A DNA stretch of 64,000 bases, taken from the NCBI RefSeq assembly GCF_004114375.1, contig NZ_CP034692.1:1302001-1366000 (forward strand), read 5' to 3'. Source of the stretch: Halorubrum sp. BOL3-1. Lineage in GTDB: Archaea > Halobacteriota > Halobacteria > Halobacteriales > Haloferacaceae. Positions 1-7,386 of this stretch are shown piece by piece (the first letter of the stretch is position 1; each line of letters begins with the position of its first letter). The notes beneath the pieces are model-generated. The model saw only the letters and a program-made list of their open reading frames with translations. It was not told the DNA's origin and made no database searches. The position numbers and the translations under genes are program-made.

Positions 1-235
1 CCCCCTGGCCCGCGCAGGGCGCGTACGTCCCGATCCGGCCCTGCCGCTGGAGGCTGACGGCCCGCTCGTCGAACCGCCGCGTGACGACCAGGTCGCGGTA
101 GATCGCGCGGAACCGCTCGTCCGAGAGGTCCGGGACCGTCGCGTCCGGCAGGGGGTAGCCGTCCGCGTCGAGGATCCGGAAGACGTCCTCGTCGGCGAGG
201 GGGTCGGCGCCGTCGTTGGGGCCGGATTCGGTCAT
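1..235 (-). CDS. 2-oxoacid (pyruvate) dehydrogenase E1 component, alpha subunit, N-terminal part
   Basis: Only the first 78 codons lie in the window; the gene runs off the left edge. The start is ATG at 235, giving MTESGPNDGADPL. The segment reads into IYRDLVVTRRFDERAVSLQR and GRIGTYAPCAGQ, the typical opening of the thiamine-diphosphate E1-alpha family, where the arginine-rich helix and the G-x-GTYAP stretch precede the cofactor fold. E1-alpha pairs with E1-beta, E2 and E3 to decarboxylate a 2-oxoacid and form an acyl-CoA. Haloarchaea carry several such complexes and their substrates are often branched-chain or unknown, so I do not assign pyruvate. No partner gene is visible because upstream of the start lies an unrelated membrane protein. 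Confidence 0.85.
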   Translation of the reverse strand, partial: MTESGPNDGADPLADEDVFRILDADGYPLPDATVPDLSDERFRAIYRDLVVTRRFDERAVSLQRQGRIGTYAPCAGQG

Positions 236-274
236 ACGGATCCCCTGTGTCCCGCACTCACAAGGAGGTAGCGG

Positions 275-742
275 TCACGGCGAGCCGGCGGGCGTCGCGG
301 TCCCCTTGCCCCCGATCCGCCGCCGGGCGTACGCGAGCGGGACCCCGACGAAGAGGCCGGTGACGGCGGCGAAGCCGAGTGTCAGTCCGACGATCGACAA
401 CACGGGGCCGACCGCGAGCATCTCCGTCCCCCAGACGAACACGAACCACCCGGTCCAGACGCCGCCGGTACACAGGGCCGTGAGCAGGCCGTAGGCCGCG
501 CCGGTCCGGTAGGAGAACGCGCTCCGCCGCTCCGCCAGTCGCCACCAGCAGATCGGTCCCGTGACGAGCGCCGGGACCGCGAGCAGCGGGACCGGGAGTC
601 CGGCGACGTCGACGAACACGCGGAGTACGTCCGAGAGGAGGACGGCGACGAAGGCGCCGCAAGCGAACGCGTAGGCACCGGCGAGCAGTGCCCACCCCCG
701 CGGAGACGAGAGCGTCGACTCGGACCGGAGAGAGCCGTCCAT
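275..742 (-). CDS. Four-helix membrane protein of unknown function
   Basis: A 155-aa protein with four hydrophobic segments: about residues 17-37, 47-68, 81-106 and 110-135. It ends in a short basic tail (YARRRIGGKG). The N-terminus is short and serine-rich with no signal peptidase motif, so the first helix is probably retained as an anchor. I recognise no catalytic motif or named family. It is transcribed in the same direction as the E1-alpha gene downstream (40 bp gap), but a functional link is only a guess. The upstream neighbour is the 3' end of an alcohol dehydrogenase gene. Confidence 0.6.
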   Translation of the reverse strand: MDGSLRSESTLSSPRGWALLAGAYAFACGAFVAVLLSDVLRVFVDVAGLPVPLLAVPALVTGPICWWRLAERRSAFSYRTGAAYGLLTALCTGGVWTGWFVFVWGTEMLAVGPVLSIVGLTLGFAAVTGLFVGVPLAYARRRIGGKGTATPAGSP

Positions 743-808
743 GCCTGGTGATCGCGCGGGTCAAATAAAGGGGTTCGCGTGGGTGAAACGACGACTTGAG
801 CCTTCCGC

Positions 809-1849
809 CTACGGCGTGATGACGGCTCGCCCGTCGATCTCGCGGTGTTCGAGCTTCTCGGCGACCGTGTTGATCTCACCGAGGTCGTACCGGCTGGTGT
901 GGAGGTCGACGTCGCCCTGCTCGACGAGCGCGACAAGTTCCTGGAGTTCGGCGTACCGCCCGACGATGTTGCCGACGAAGGAGAACTCGCCGTTGACGAG
1001 CGCCTGCGCCGGCTCGTGGACGTGGCCGCCGTAGCCGATGATGTGGTGGTCGCCGCCGGGGGCGGTGATCTCCGGAGCGTACCCGGTGGTCTCGTCGGCG
1101 CCGACGAAGTCGAGCACCTGTGCCGCGCCGGTCCCGTCCGTGATCCCCTCGATCTCGGCGGGGACGTCGTCGTCGGACGGGTTGATCAGGTGGTCGGCGC
1201 CGTACCCCTCCGCGAGGTCGAGCGCCGACTCCTTGAGGTCGACGGCGGTGATGCGGGCCGCGCTCGTCGCGTCCAGACACTGGAGTCCGATGTGACCGAG
1301 TCCCCCGACCCCGATGACGACGGCGTGGTCGCCGGGATTCAATTTCCCGGCCGCCTTCTTGACCGCGTGGTACGCGGTGATGCCGGCGTCCGCGTGCGGC
1401 GCGATGTCGATCGGTTCGACCCCGCTCGGAAGCGGGATGACCGCCCGCTCGCTGGTGTGGAGGTATTCGGCGAAGCCGCCGTCGTGGGTGAGCCCGTTGA
1501 ACGCGCTGTTCTCGCAGTGCATCGTCTCGCCGAGCCGACACGGGCGACACGTCCCGCAGGTCTGGACCGGGTGGCAGATCACCGGGTCGCCGGCAGAGAC
1601 GATCTCGACGTCCTCGCCCGTTTCGACGACCGTTCCCGCGTTCTCGTGACCCAGCGTCAGCGGCAGTTCCTGGGGTACGTACTCCGTCCACATCCCCTCA
1701 ATGATGTGGTTGTCCGTCTGGCACCACCCCGCGCCCTCGATCTCGACGATCACGTCGTCCGGTCCCGTCGCCGCCGGACGGTCGACCTCGTCGATGGCGA
1801 GTCCTTCGCGCATGTCGTCCGTGTACTCGTGGAGTCTGGCTGCTTCCAT
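809..1849 (-). CDS. Zinc-dependent alcohol dehydrogenase (MDR family)
   Basis: A 346-aa medium-chain dehydrogenase/reductase. The start at 1849 (MEAARLHEYTDDMREGL) is chosen because a longer frame would run through the TATA box of this gene. Catalytic zinc ligands are visible in GWCQTDNH and GHENAGTV. The structural-zinc lobe is the four-cysteine stretch CGTCRPCRLGETMHC. The nucleotide-binding glycine motif is GVGGLGHIGLQ. The family oxidises alcohols with NAD(P)+ in the cytoplasm. It is divergent from the amidohydrolase + DUF59 pair and shares a 158-bp promoter region with it; in bacterial propane monooxygenase loci an ADH of this type oxidises the alcohol product. The substrate here is not determinable from sequence. 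Confidence 0.9.
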   Translation of the reverse strand: MEAARLHEYTDDMREGLAIDEVDRPAATGPDDVIVEIEGAGWCQTDNHIIEGMWTEYVPQELPLTLGHENAGTVVETGEDVEIVSAGDPVICHPVQTCGTCRPCRLGETMHCENSAFNGLTHDGGFAEYLHTSERAVIPLPSGVEPIDIAPHADAGITAYHAVKKAAGKLNPGDHAVVIGVGGLGHIGLQCLDATSAARITAVDLKESALDLAEGYGADHLINPSDDDVPAEIEGITDGTGAAQVLDFVGADETTGYAPEITAPGGDHHIIGYGGHVHEPAQALVNGEFSFVGNIVGRYAELQELVALVEQGDVDLHTSRYDLGEINTVAEKLEHREIDGRAVITP

Positions 1850-1882
1850 ACGACACACAAACTCACCCCGCTCATCATAAAC

Positions 1883-1899
1883 GTTTATTATATATAAAC
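1883..1899. promoter_or_regulatory. Palindromic TATA region of the ADH gene
   Basis: The bases GTTTAT-TATAT-ATAAAC form a perfect 6-bp inverted repeat around an AT core. Read on the minus strand this is a strong TATA box about 34-50 nt upstream of the ADH start codon at 1849. Because the palindrome coincides with the basal element, a repressor binding here would block transcription factor B/TBP access. No regulator gene is adjacent. Confidence 0.45.
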
Positions 1900-1970
1900 C
1901 AGGGCAACGGATGACCGTCAAGAGACGTGAAGGTACTCGATTCTCTAACAATAATAATACTGAACGATCC

Positions 1971-1980
1971 TTATATTTAT
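1971..1980 (+). promoter_or_regulatory. TATA box of the amidohydrolase-DUF59 operon
   Basis: TTATATTTAT in an AT-rich stretch lies 28-37 nt before the ATG at 2008, the spacing expected for a haloarchaeal promoter giving a leaderless or nearly leaderless mRNA. This supports ATG 2008 as the true start rather than any upstream in-frame codon. Confidence 0.5.
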
Positions 1981-2007
1981 GAGCTTGTGTGTGCCTTGGT
2001 AACTTGT

Positions 2008-3069
2008 ATGTACGAGATGGACGGCGAGGAGATATTCGTCATCGACGGGCACGTCCACATGTGGGACGCGCGAAAAGAGAACATCATCCACGAAGGGGGG
2101 GAGCAGTTCCTCCAGTGTTTCTACGATTACCACACCGGGTTCACGCCGGAGGAGGAACAGTGGGACATCGACACGTATCGGCACTACGGCGCCGACAAGA
2201 TGACCGAGGACCTGTTCGGGAACGCGGCTGCCGACATGGCGGTCTTCCAGCCGACGTACCTCGACGACTTCTACGACGAGGGCTTCAACACGACCGAACA
2301 GAACGCGGAACTCGCGGAGGAGTATCCGGACCGGTTTGTCCTCAACGGGAGCTTCGATCCCCGTGACGGCGAAGAGGGGCTCCGGTACCTCGAACACCTC
2401 AAAGAGGAGTATGACATTCCCGGCGTGAAGCTGTACACCGCCGAGTGGCGCGGCGAGTCGAAAGGGTGGCGTCTCGACAGCGACGACGCCTTCGAGTTCC
2501 TAGAGAAGTGTGCGGAGCTCGGCATCGAGAACATCAACGCCCACAAGGGGCCGACGATCCGCCCGCTCAACCGCGACGCGTTCGACGTGGAGGACATCGA
2601 CGACGCCGCCTCCTCGTTCCCGGAGCTCAACTTCATCGTCAACCACGTCGGGCTCCCGCGGCTCGACGACTTCTGTTGGATCGCCGCGCAGGAACCGAAC
2701 GTGTACGGTGGGATCGCGGTTGCGTCCGCGATGTCGACCCATCGGGAGCGGAAATTCGGCGAAATCATGGGCGAGCTCCTCTTCTGGCTCGGTGAGGACC
2801 GAGTCCTGTTCGGCTCCGACTACGCGCTGTGGAACCCGGACTGGCTCGTCGACCAAGTGATGAACGCGGAGCTCACCGACGAGCAGAAAGACGAGTACGG
2901 CGTCGAACTCGACGTCGACACGATGAAAAAAATCATGGGCGAGAACGCCGCGGATCTGTACGACATCGACATCGAGGAGAAGAAACGGCAGTTCCGCGAC
3001 GACGACATCACCGAGCGGTTCGACCTAGCCGACCACTACGGCGGCGACGCGGGGGCCGCGGCGGACTGA
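2008..3069 (+). CDS. Amidohydrolase of the monooxygenase-accessory type
   Basis: A 353-aa TIM-barrel amidohydrolase (amidohydrolase_2, ACMSD-like). The start MYEMDGEEIFVIDGHVHMW matches the conserved N-terminus of amidohydrolases found in actinobacterial propane (prm/mim) monooxygenase clusters, as I remember that family. Metal-binding features are the HxH at H15/H17, an internal KLYTAEW segment, HKGPTIRPL, NHVGLPRLDDFCW, and the late GSDYALW aspartate. In those clusters this protein is a conserved accessory of unclear role, possibly in metal delivery or enzyme maturation rather than a simple hydrolase. It overlaps the following DUF59 gene by ATGA, so the two are co-translated. No monooxygenase subunits are in the window. 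Confidence 0.85.
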   Translation: MYEMDGEEIFVIDGHVHMWDARKENIIHEGGEQFLQCFYDYHTGFTPEEEQWDIDTYRHYGADKMTEDLFGNAAADMAVFQPTYLDDFYDEGFNTTEQNAELAEEYPDRFVLNGSFDPRDGEEGLRYLEHLKEEYDIPGVKLYTAEWRGESKGWRLDSDDAFEFLEKCAELGIENINAHKGPTIRPLNRDAFDVEDIDDAASSFPELNFIVNHVGLPRLDDFCWIAAQEPNVYGGIAVASAMSTHRERKFGEIMGELLFWLGEDRVLFGSDYALWNPDWLVDQVMNAELTDEQKDEYGVELDVDTMKKIMGENAADLYDIDIEEKKRQFRDDDITERFDLADHYGGDAGAAAD

Positions 3070-3917
3070 TGTCGGGAAGCCAGAGTGACACCGGGGGCGA
3101 TCCGACCGGGCGGACGGCGGTCCAGAGCCAACTGGACCGCGTCGAGGACCCGGAACTCGCCCGCTCCATCGTCGAACTCGACTACATCGACGCGATCGAC
3201 GTCGACGGCGGCCGCGTCGAAGTCCGGTTCACGCTTCCCACGGCGTGGTGCTCGCCCGCCTTCGCGTGGATGATGGCGACCGACGCCCGCGACGAGGTGG
3301 AGTCGCTCGACTGGGTCCGCGAGAGCCGGATCGAGCTGTGTGACCACATGCACAGCGAGGAGATAACCGCCGGGGTGAACGCCCGCGACGGGTTCGGCGA
3401 GACGTTCCCGGACGCCGACGGCGACGTCGCATCGGTCCGAGCCGCCATCGCCGACAAGGCCCGCGTGTCCAGACAGCGCGAGGCCGTCCGGACCCTGCTC
3501 GACGCCGGAGTCGACCCCGAACAGGTCGTCTCGCTCGTTCGCGCCGACCTGACGGTAGCCGGCGACGAGGCGCACGTCGACCTCGACGGGCTGTCCGTCG
3601 TCGTCGACGCCGAGCCGATCGCCGACTATCTCGACCGCGTCACGACGAGCGGGCGCGTGACGGCCCCCGACGACACGCTCTTCCTGACGCCGGAGGGCGA
3701 CCCGATCCCGGCGGACGAACTGGACGTGGTACAGAATCGCTCCCGGCTCGCGAGCGTGAACATGGGCGGACAGGGGGCCGTGTGTGACGCGCTCCACCGC
3801 GCGCGCCACGGCGCCGACGGCCCGGACGGGTCCGGGTCACCGTCGTTCGACCGGTCGACCTACGACGGCGACGTCGGCGAATTCACCTCGACGTGGACGG
3901 CCGGCGTCGACGACTGA
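3069..3917 (+). CDS. DUF59 (MIP18-type) iron-sulfur/metal assembly protein
   Basis: A 282-aa protein starting with ATG at 3069, overlapping the amidohydrolase stop codon. Residues roughly 20-110 form a DUF59/MIP18 domain: DPELARSIVELDYIDAIDVD, a beta-strand RVEVRFTLPT, and the characteristic cysteine in TAWCSPAFAW. Small proteins with this domain help transfer Fe-S clusters or iron to target enzymes. The remaining 170 residues are an extension with no motif I recognise; it includes a segment TLFLTPEGDPIPADEL and the phrase SVNMGGQGAVCDAL. Similar DUF59 proteins sit beside amidohydrolase genes in diiron monooxygenase operons, so the likely job is iron loading of an enzyme encoded elsewhere. 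That role is inferred. Confidence 0.8.
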   Translation: MSGSQSDTGGDPTGRTAVQSQLDRVEDPELARSIVELDYIDAIDVDGGRVEVRFTLPTAWCSPAFAWMMATDARDEVESLDWVRESRIELCDHMHSEEITAGVNARDGFGETFPDADGDVASVRAAIADKARVSRQREAVRTLLDAGVDPEQVVSLVRADLTVAGDEAHVDLDGLSVVVDAEPIADYLDRVTTSGRVTAPDDTLFLTPEGDPIPADELDVVQNRSRLASVNMGGQGAVCDALHRARHGADGPDGSGSPSFDRSTYDGDVGEFTSTWTAGVDD

Positions 3918-3974
3918 GTCGCGGTCAGTCCGTTGCCGGCGGCGGCGTCCCCATCACCGTTCTCACGTTCCAAC

Positions 3975-4175
3975 TCAACGGATCGGCCCGATCCCACCGG
4001 TCCCGCCGCCGCCACTCGATTCCCCGTCCGTCTCGGGTTCGCCGTGTCCCTCCTTCTCCAGTCCGTGACGGCCCCGTGCGGCCCACTGGTCTCGGTCCCA
4101 GCCGCACGACGGGCACACGCCCTCGTCCCAGTCGAACGGCTCGCCGCAGCCGAGGCAGGCGTTCTCCACGTTCAT
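3975..4175 (-). CDS. Small zinc-ribbon protein
   Basis: A 66-aa protein starting MNVENACLGCGEPFDWDEG. It carries two cysteine pairs, CLGC at residues 7-10 and CPSC at 21-24, spaced as a zinc ribbon. The rest is a charged, glycine-rich disordered tail (GESSGGGGTGGIGPIR). The N-terminal fold is the general nucleic acid- or protein-binding rubredoxin-like knuckle; no specific function can be given. It lies directly downstream (32 bp) of the metallophosphoesterase on the same strand and may share its transcript. Confidence 0.6.
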   Translation of the reverse strand: MNVENACLGCGEPFDWDEGVCPSCGWDRDQWAARGRHGLEKEGHGEPETDGESSGGGGTGGIGPIR

Positions 4176-4207
4176 AGGTGGCGATACACATGGACGAACA
4201 AAAGCGT

Positions 4208-5011
4208 TCACAACAGCCGGCCGAACTCCCCGAGCGGCGGGAACCGGAGCGGCTCCCCGGCGTCGGCGTCGTACACCGTCGGCGCCATCGCGGCCGCGTC
4301 GTCGACGAGCGGAGAGGCGAGACCGCCGCCGACCGCGTCGTTGACCGGGACGCCGGCGGCGAGTCGGGTGAACGCGGGCAGCAGCAACACGTCGGCGCCG
4401 CGATAGGTCCCGGCACCGCGGAGGAAGCAGGGCCGGCGGTCCCCGTCGATCTCGATCGTCGGGTGGACGTGGCCGAACACGTATCGGTCGGCCGCCGTCG
4501 AGGGCGGCTCGTGGCCGTGACATATCGCGGTGGTCCGCGTTCCCGATCCCCCGTCGACCGACCCGTTCTCGGTCGATCCGTCGTCGACCGTCTCGTCTCC
4601 GACCGGCTCCTCGACGACGTACGCCTCGCGTAGGGAGCCCTCCCACGCGTTCGCGAGCGCGGTGTCGTGGTTGCCGGCGACGAGTTCGAGGTCCGCCTCC
4701 CGAGCCGAACACGCCTCGCGGAGCGCGTCGAGCGTCTCAAGGGCGCGGTCGGTGACCCGATCGAACGTGTGGACGACGTCGCCGGCGACGATCACCGTTT
4801 CGGGGTCGAACCGGTCGAGAAGCGCGCCGAGCCGGTCGACGAGGTCCGCGCGCTCGCCGAGCGGGAGCGAGACGGCGGAGGCTTCGCCGCGGCCGACGTG
4901 GAGGTCGGCGACGACGAGCGCGTCGGCCGCGGGGAGGCAAACGCCCCGCTCCGCGAACGCGACGTCCGAGAACGCGGTTCCGCGCCCGACGCCCGCGTCC
5001 GACCCCGTCAC
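4208..5011 (-). CDS. Calcineurin-like metallophosphoesterase
   Basis: A 267-aa protein of the ICC-like phosphoesterase family (COG1407). Motifs occur in the canonical order: VADLHVGRG (DxH), IVAGDVVH (GD), LVAGNHD (GNHD), ICHGHEP (H) and YVFGHVHPTIEID (GHxH), binding two metal ions. The start is GTG at 5011, overlapping the TGA of the J-domain gene (GTGA), which implies coupled translation. A low-complexity acidic insert with DDGSTENGSVDGGSG sits before the GHE motif. Bacterial and archaeal members are often next to helicase or DNA repair genes; here the partner is a membrane J-domain protein, so the substrate is unknown. Confidence 0.85.
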   Translation of the reverse strand: MTGSDAGVGRGTAFSDVAFAERGVCLPAADALVVADLHVGRGEASAVSLPLGERADLVDRLGALLDRFDPETVIVAGDVVHTFDRVTDRALETLDALREACSAREADLELVAGNHDTALANAWEGSLREAYVVEEPVGDETVDDGSTENGSVDGGSGTRTTAICHGHEPPSTAADRYVFGHVHPTIEIDGDRRPCFLRGAGTYRGADVLLLPAFTRLAAGVPVNDAVGGGLASPLVDDAAAMAPTVYDADAGEPLRFPPLGEFGRLL

Positions 5012-5769
5012 CGGCCGTACCCGGTCGAACGCTCGCGGCGGCGGTCCGGGTCGCGGTCGGCCGGACCGTCGTCGACGTGGTTGCTGGCGGTCGCGTACGC
5101 CTCGCGGACGCGCCGGAACGACGCCTCGTCGCCGCCCTGGTCCGGGTGGGTCTCCTTGGCGCGCTCGCGGTAGGCGCCCTTCACGGCGTCGAGGTCGGCA
5201 TCGCGAGAGACCCCGAGCTCGTCGAAGGCGTCGTCGACGGCATCGGAGCGGCCGGGGGGACCGCGTCCGGTCGGTCCGCGCTCGGCCGACCGCTCGGCGC
5301 CGAACCGGTCGCCGCCGAAGCGCCCGGACGAACCGTCGTTCGCGTCGGTCGACTCGTCGGTCGCCCAGTCGGGCTCGTCGACGTCGAACGGGAGCCGGCG
5401 GCCCAGCCCGCGGCCCGGCATCTCGTGTTCGCAGAGGACCGTGTAGACGCCCTCGCCCTCCAGCCGGAAGTAGTCGTGCGCGTCGAAGGTGATGGCGACG
5501 CCGCGCTCGGGGAGGTAGAAGGGGACCGAGACGCCGTCGAACGCGTGCCCCTCGTCGAAGCGCTCGCCGGCCGCGTTCAGGTACGTCCGGATCTCGCGGC
5601 GACGGCGCTCGTCGCCGGCGGCACCGCGGCGGCCGGTCGCCGCGGCGCGGGGCGGAGCGAACCGGTCTCCGAGGTAGAACGCGAACGCGACGACCGCCGT
5701 GGCGGCGGCACCGAGACCGATCCCCCAGAGGACCCACCGCGGCAGCAGTCCGGTGAGGTCGGCTATCAC
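5008..5769 (-). CDS. Membrane-anchored J-domain protein
   Basis: A 253-aa protein. Residues 12-33 are a single transmembrane helix (VLWGIGLGAAATAVVAFAF). The middle (about 60-135) has a conserved soluble region containing GVAITFDAHDYFRLEGEGVY and a disordered linker rich in G, R, D and S. The C-terminal region, about 180-235, is a J domain with FDELGVSRDADLDAVKGAYR and the invariant HPD tripeptide in KETHPDQGGDEASF. It would recruit and stimulate DnaK at the inner face of the membrane. The stop overlaps the start of the metallophosphoesterase gene. The canonical dnaJ has an N-terminal J domain and zinc fingers, which this lacks, so it is a specialised co-chaperone. Confidence 0.85.
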   Translation of the reverse strand: MIADLTGLLPRWVLWGIGLGAAATAVVAFAFYLGDRFAPPRAAATGRRGAAGDERRRREIRTYLNAAGERFDEGHAFDGVSVPFYLPERGVAITFDAHDYFRLEGEGVYTVLCEHEMPGRGLGRRLPFDVDEPDWATDESTDANDGSSGRFGGDRFGAERSAERGPTGRGPPGRSDAVDDAFDELGVSRDADLDAVKGAYRERAKETHPDQGGDEASFRRVREAYATASNHVDDGPADRDPDRRRERSTGYGR

Positions 5770-5874
5770 ACCCGCCGTAACGGCTCCGCGGTAATCAACC
5801 TCCCGCCGGCGTGACGGCTACGGGGCGAAGGTCGCGACTCGTCGAGAGAACGATCGCGCTTCGAGTCGACCGAC

Positions 5875-6132
5875 TCAGAGCATCCCCTTCTCTTCGAGCG
5901 CGTCGATGATGTCGTCGACGAGCGCCTCGGGGGTGTCGTACGGGAACTCCTGGTCGCTGCCGAGCTTCGCCGCCAGCTCCATCGCGGTGAGGCTCACGTC
6001 GCCGGCCTCGAACTTCGTCGCCGGGCCGTCCGGCAGCGCCGGGACGAGGTCCATCTGGTTCTCGACCGGGAAGTCTGCGCCGCCGAAGGCGTCCAAGAAC
6101 TGTTCGCGGAGTTCCGCTTTCACGTCGCTCAT
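5875..6132 (-). CDS. MTH865-like family protein
   Basis: An 85-aa protein, MSDVKAELREQFLDAFGGADFPV, with the alternating acidic and hydrophobic pattern and the VENQMDLVPALPDGPATKFEAGD segment of the MTH865 family. That family has a small all-helical EF-hand-like structure and no established function. The start at 6132 is preferred over an in-frame GTG two codons upstream because ATG follows the spacing of the family. It is monocistronic; the upstream region between 6133 and 6266 contains an AT-rich stretch (CGATAAACTAATTTAGGG) that could carry its promoter. Confidence 0.75.
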   Translation of the reverse strand: MSDVKAELREQFLDAFGGADFPVENQMDLVPALPDGPATKFEAGDVSLTAMELAAKLGSDQEFPYDTPEALVDDIIDALEEKGML

Positions 6133-6266
6133 ACACACGCCATCCCGCGAGCGACCGCAAAAGGGTTGCGAAACAACGATAAACTAATTTAGGGTTTATC
6201 AGAGGGGAAGCCGCGACCCGTGCCGGATCCTGCGGACCTTTGTCGCTGGCGCGGCGAGGAGGTCGC

Positions 6267-7325
6267 ATGGCGCGCGAGTTCGACTTCGAGTTCGACCTGC
6301 TCCGAGAGCTGACCGAGGCCCGCGGCGTCCCGGGCTACGAGGACGACGTCCGCGAGGTCGTCCGCCGCGAGTTTGCCGAGCGCGCCGACCGCGTCCGGAG
6401 CGACGCGATGGGCAACGTCGTCGGGACGATCGAGGGCGACTCCGACTACTCGGTCGCCGTCGCGGCCCACATGGACGAGATCGGGTTCATGGTGCGGCAC
6501 GTCACCGACGAGGGGTTCGTTCGGGTGGACCCGCTCGGCGGCTTCGACGCCCGGGTGTTGCGCGCGCAGCGCGTCACGGTCCACGGCGAGGAGGACCTCA
6601 CCGGCGTCATCGGCTCCGTCCCGCCGCACACGCTCACGGCGGAACAGAAGGAGGAGGACGACGAGGTGAAAGACGTCTTCATCGACCTCGGGCGCGACCC
6701 GGAGACCGTGGAGGAACTCGTCTCCGTCGGAGACCTCGTCACCCTCGACCAGACCACGACCCGGATGGGCGACCGGATCACGGGCAAGGCGCTCGACGAC
6801 CGGGTCTGTCTGTTCGCGATACTCGAAGCGGCCGACCGGATCGACGACCCCGACGTCACGATCCACTTCGCGGCGACGGTCCAGGAGGAAGTCGGCGTGC
6901 GGGGCGCGACGGCGCTCGGCGTCGACGTCGACCCCGACCTCGCCGTCGCCTTGGACGTCACCGTCGCAAACGACGTGCCGCAGATCGGTGACGCGGCCGA
7001 CGCCGTCACCGAACTCGGTGAGGGCGCGGCGGTCAAGCTGAAAGACTCTTCGGTCATCACCAGCCCGAAGGTCCACCGGCGCCTCACCGAGGTCGCGGAG
7101 GACGCGGGTATCGATCATCAACACGAGGTGCTGCCCGCGGGCGGCACCGACACGGCCGGGTTCCAGAACACCGCCGGCGCGAAACCCGTCGGCGCGCTCT
7201 CGGTCCCGACGCGGTACCTCCACACCGTCACCGAGACCGCCGACGGCGGCGACGTCGAGGCGACGATCGACCTGCTGACGGCCTTTTTAGAGTCCGAGAC
7301 GGGCGACCACGATTACGCGCTCTGA
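6267..7325 (+). CDS. M42 family metallopeptidase (tetrahedral aminopeptidase-like)
   Basis: A 352-aa protein starting MAREFDFEFDLLRELTEARG. The M42 pattern is clear: GVPGYEDDVREVVRREF at the N-terminus, AAHMDEIGFMV (metal His/Asp), the bridging Asp in KALDDRVCLF, the catalytic glutamates in AATVQEEVGVRGA, the Asp in VALDVTVANDVP, and the C-terminal HEVLPAGGTDTAG and RYLHTVTE. M42 enzymes form dodecameric tetrahedra and trim peptides released by the proteasome. The start at 6267 is preferred to an upstream TTG. No operon partner; the next gene is convergent. Confidence 0.93.
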   Translation: MAREFDFEFDLLRELTEARGVPGYEDDVREVVRREFAERADRVRSDAMGNVVGTIEGDSDYSVAVAAHMDEIGFMVRHVTDEGFVRVDPLGGFDARVLRAQRVTVHGEEDLTGVIGSVPPHTLTAEQKEEDDEVKDVFIDLGRDPETVEELVSVGDLVTLDQTTTRMGDRITGKALDDRVCLFAILEAADRIDDPDVTIHFAATVQEEVGVRGATALGVDVDPDLAVALDVTVANDVPQIGDAADAVTELGEGAAVKLKDSSVITSPKVHRRLTEVAEDAGIDHQHEVLPAGGTDTAGFQNTAGAKPVGALSVPTRYLHTVTETADGGDVEATIDLLTAFLESETGDHDYAL

Positions 7326-7386
7326 GTCGGTTCGGTCGTCACTCGGAGCGGCCCCTCCCGACTCAGTCGTCTCCGGACGCGACCCC

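Noticed and set aside
845-1897. Long plus-strand open frame antisense to the alcohol dehydrogenase
   Set aside because: Its translation is a low-complexity Arg/Asp/Val-rich string typical of the reverse of a GC-rich gene; the minus strand has clear zinc and Rossmann motifs.
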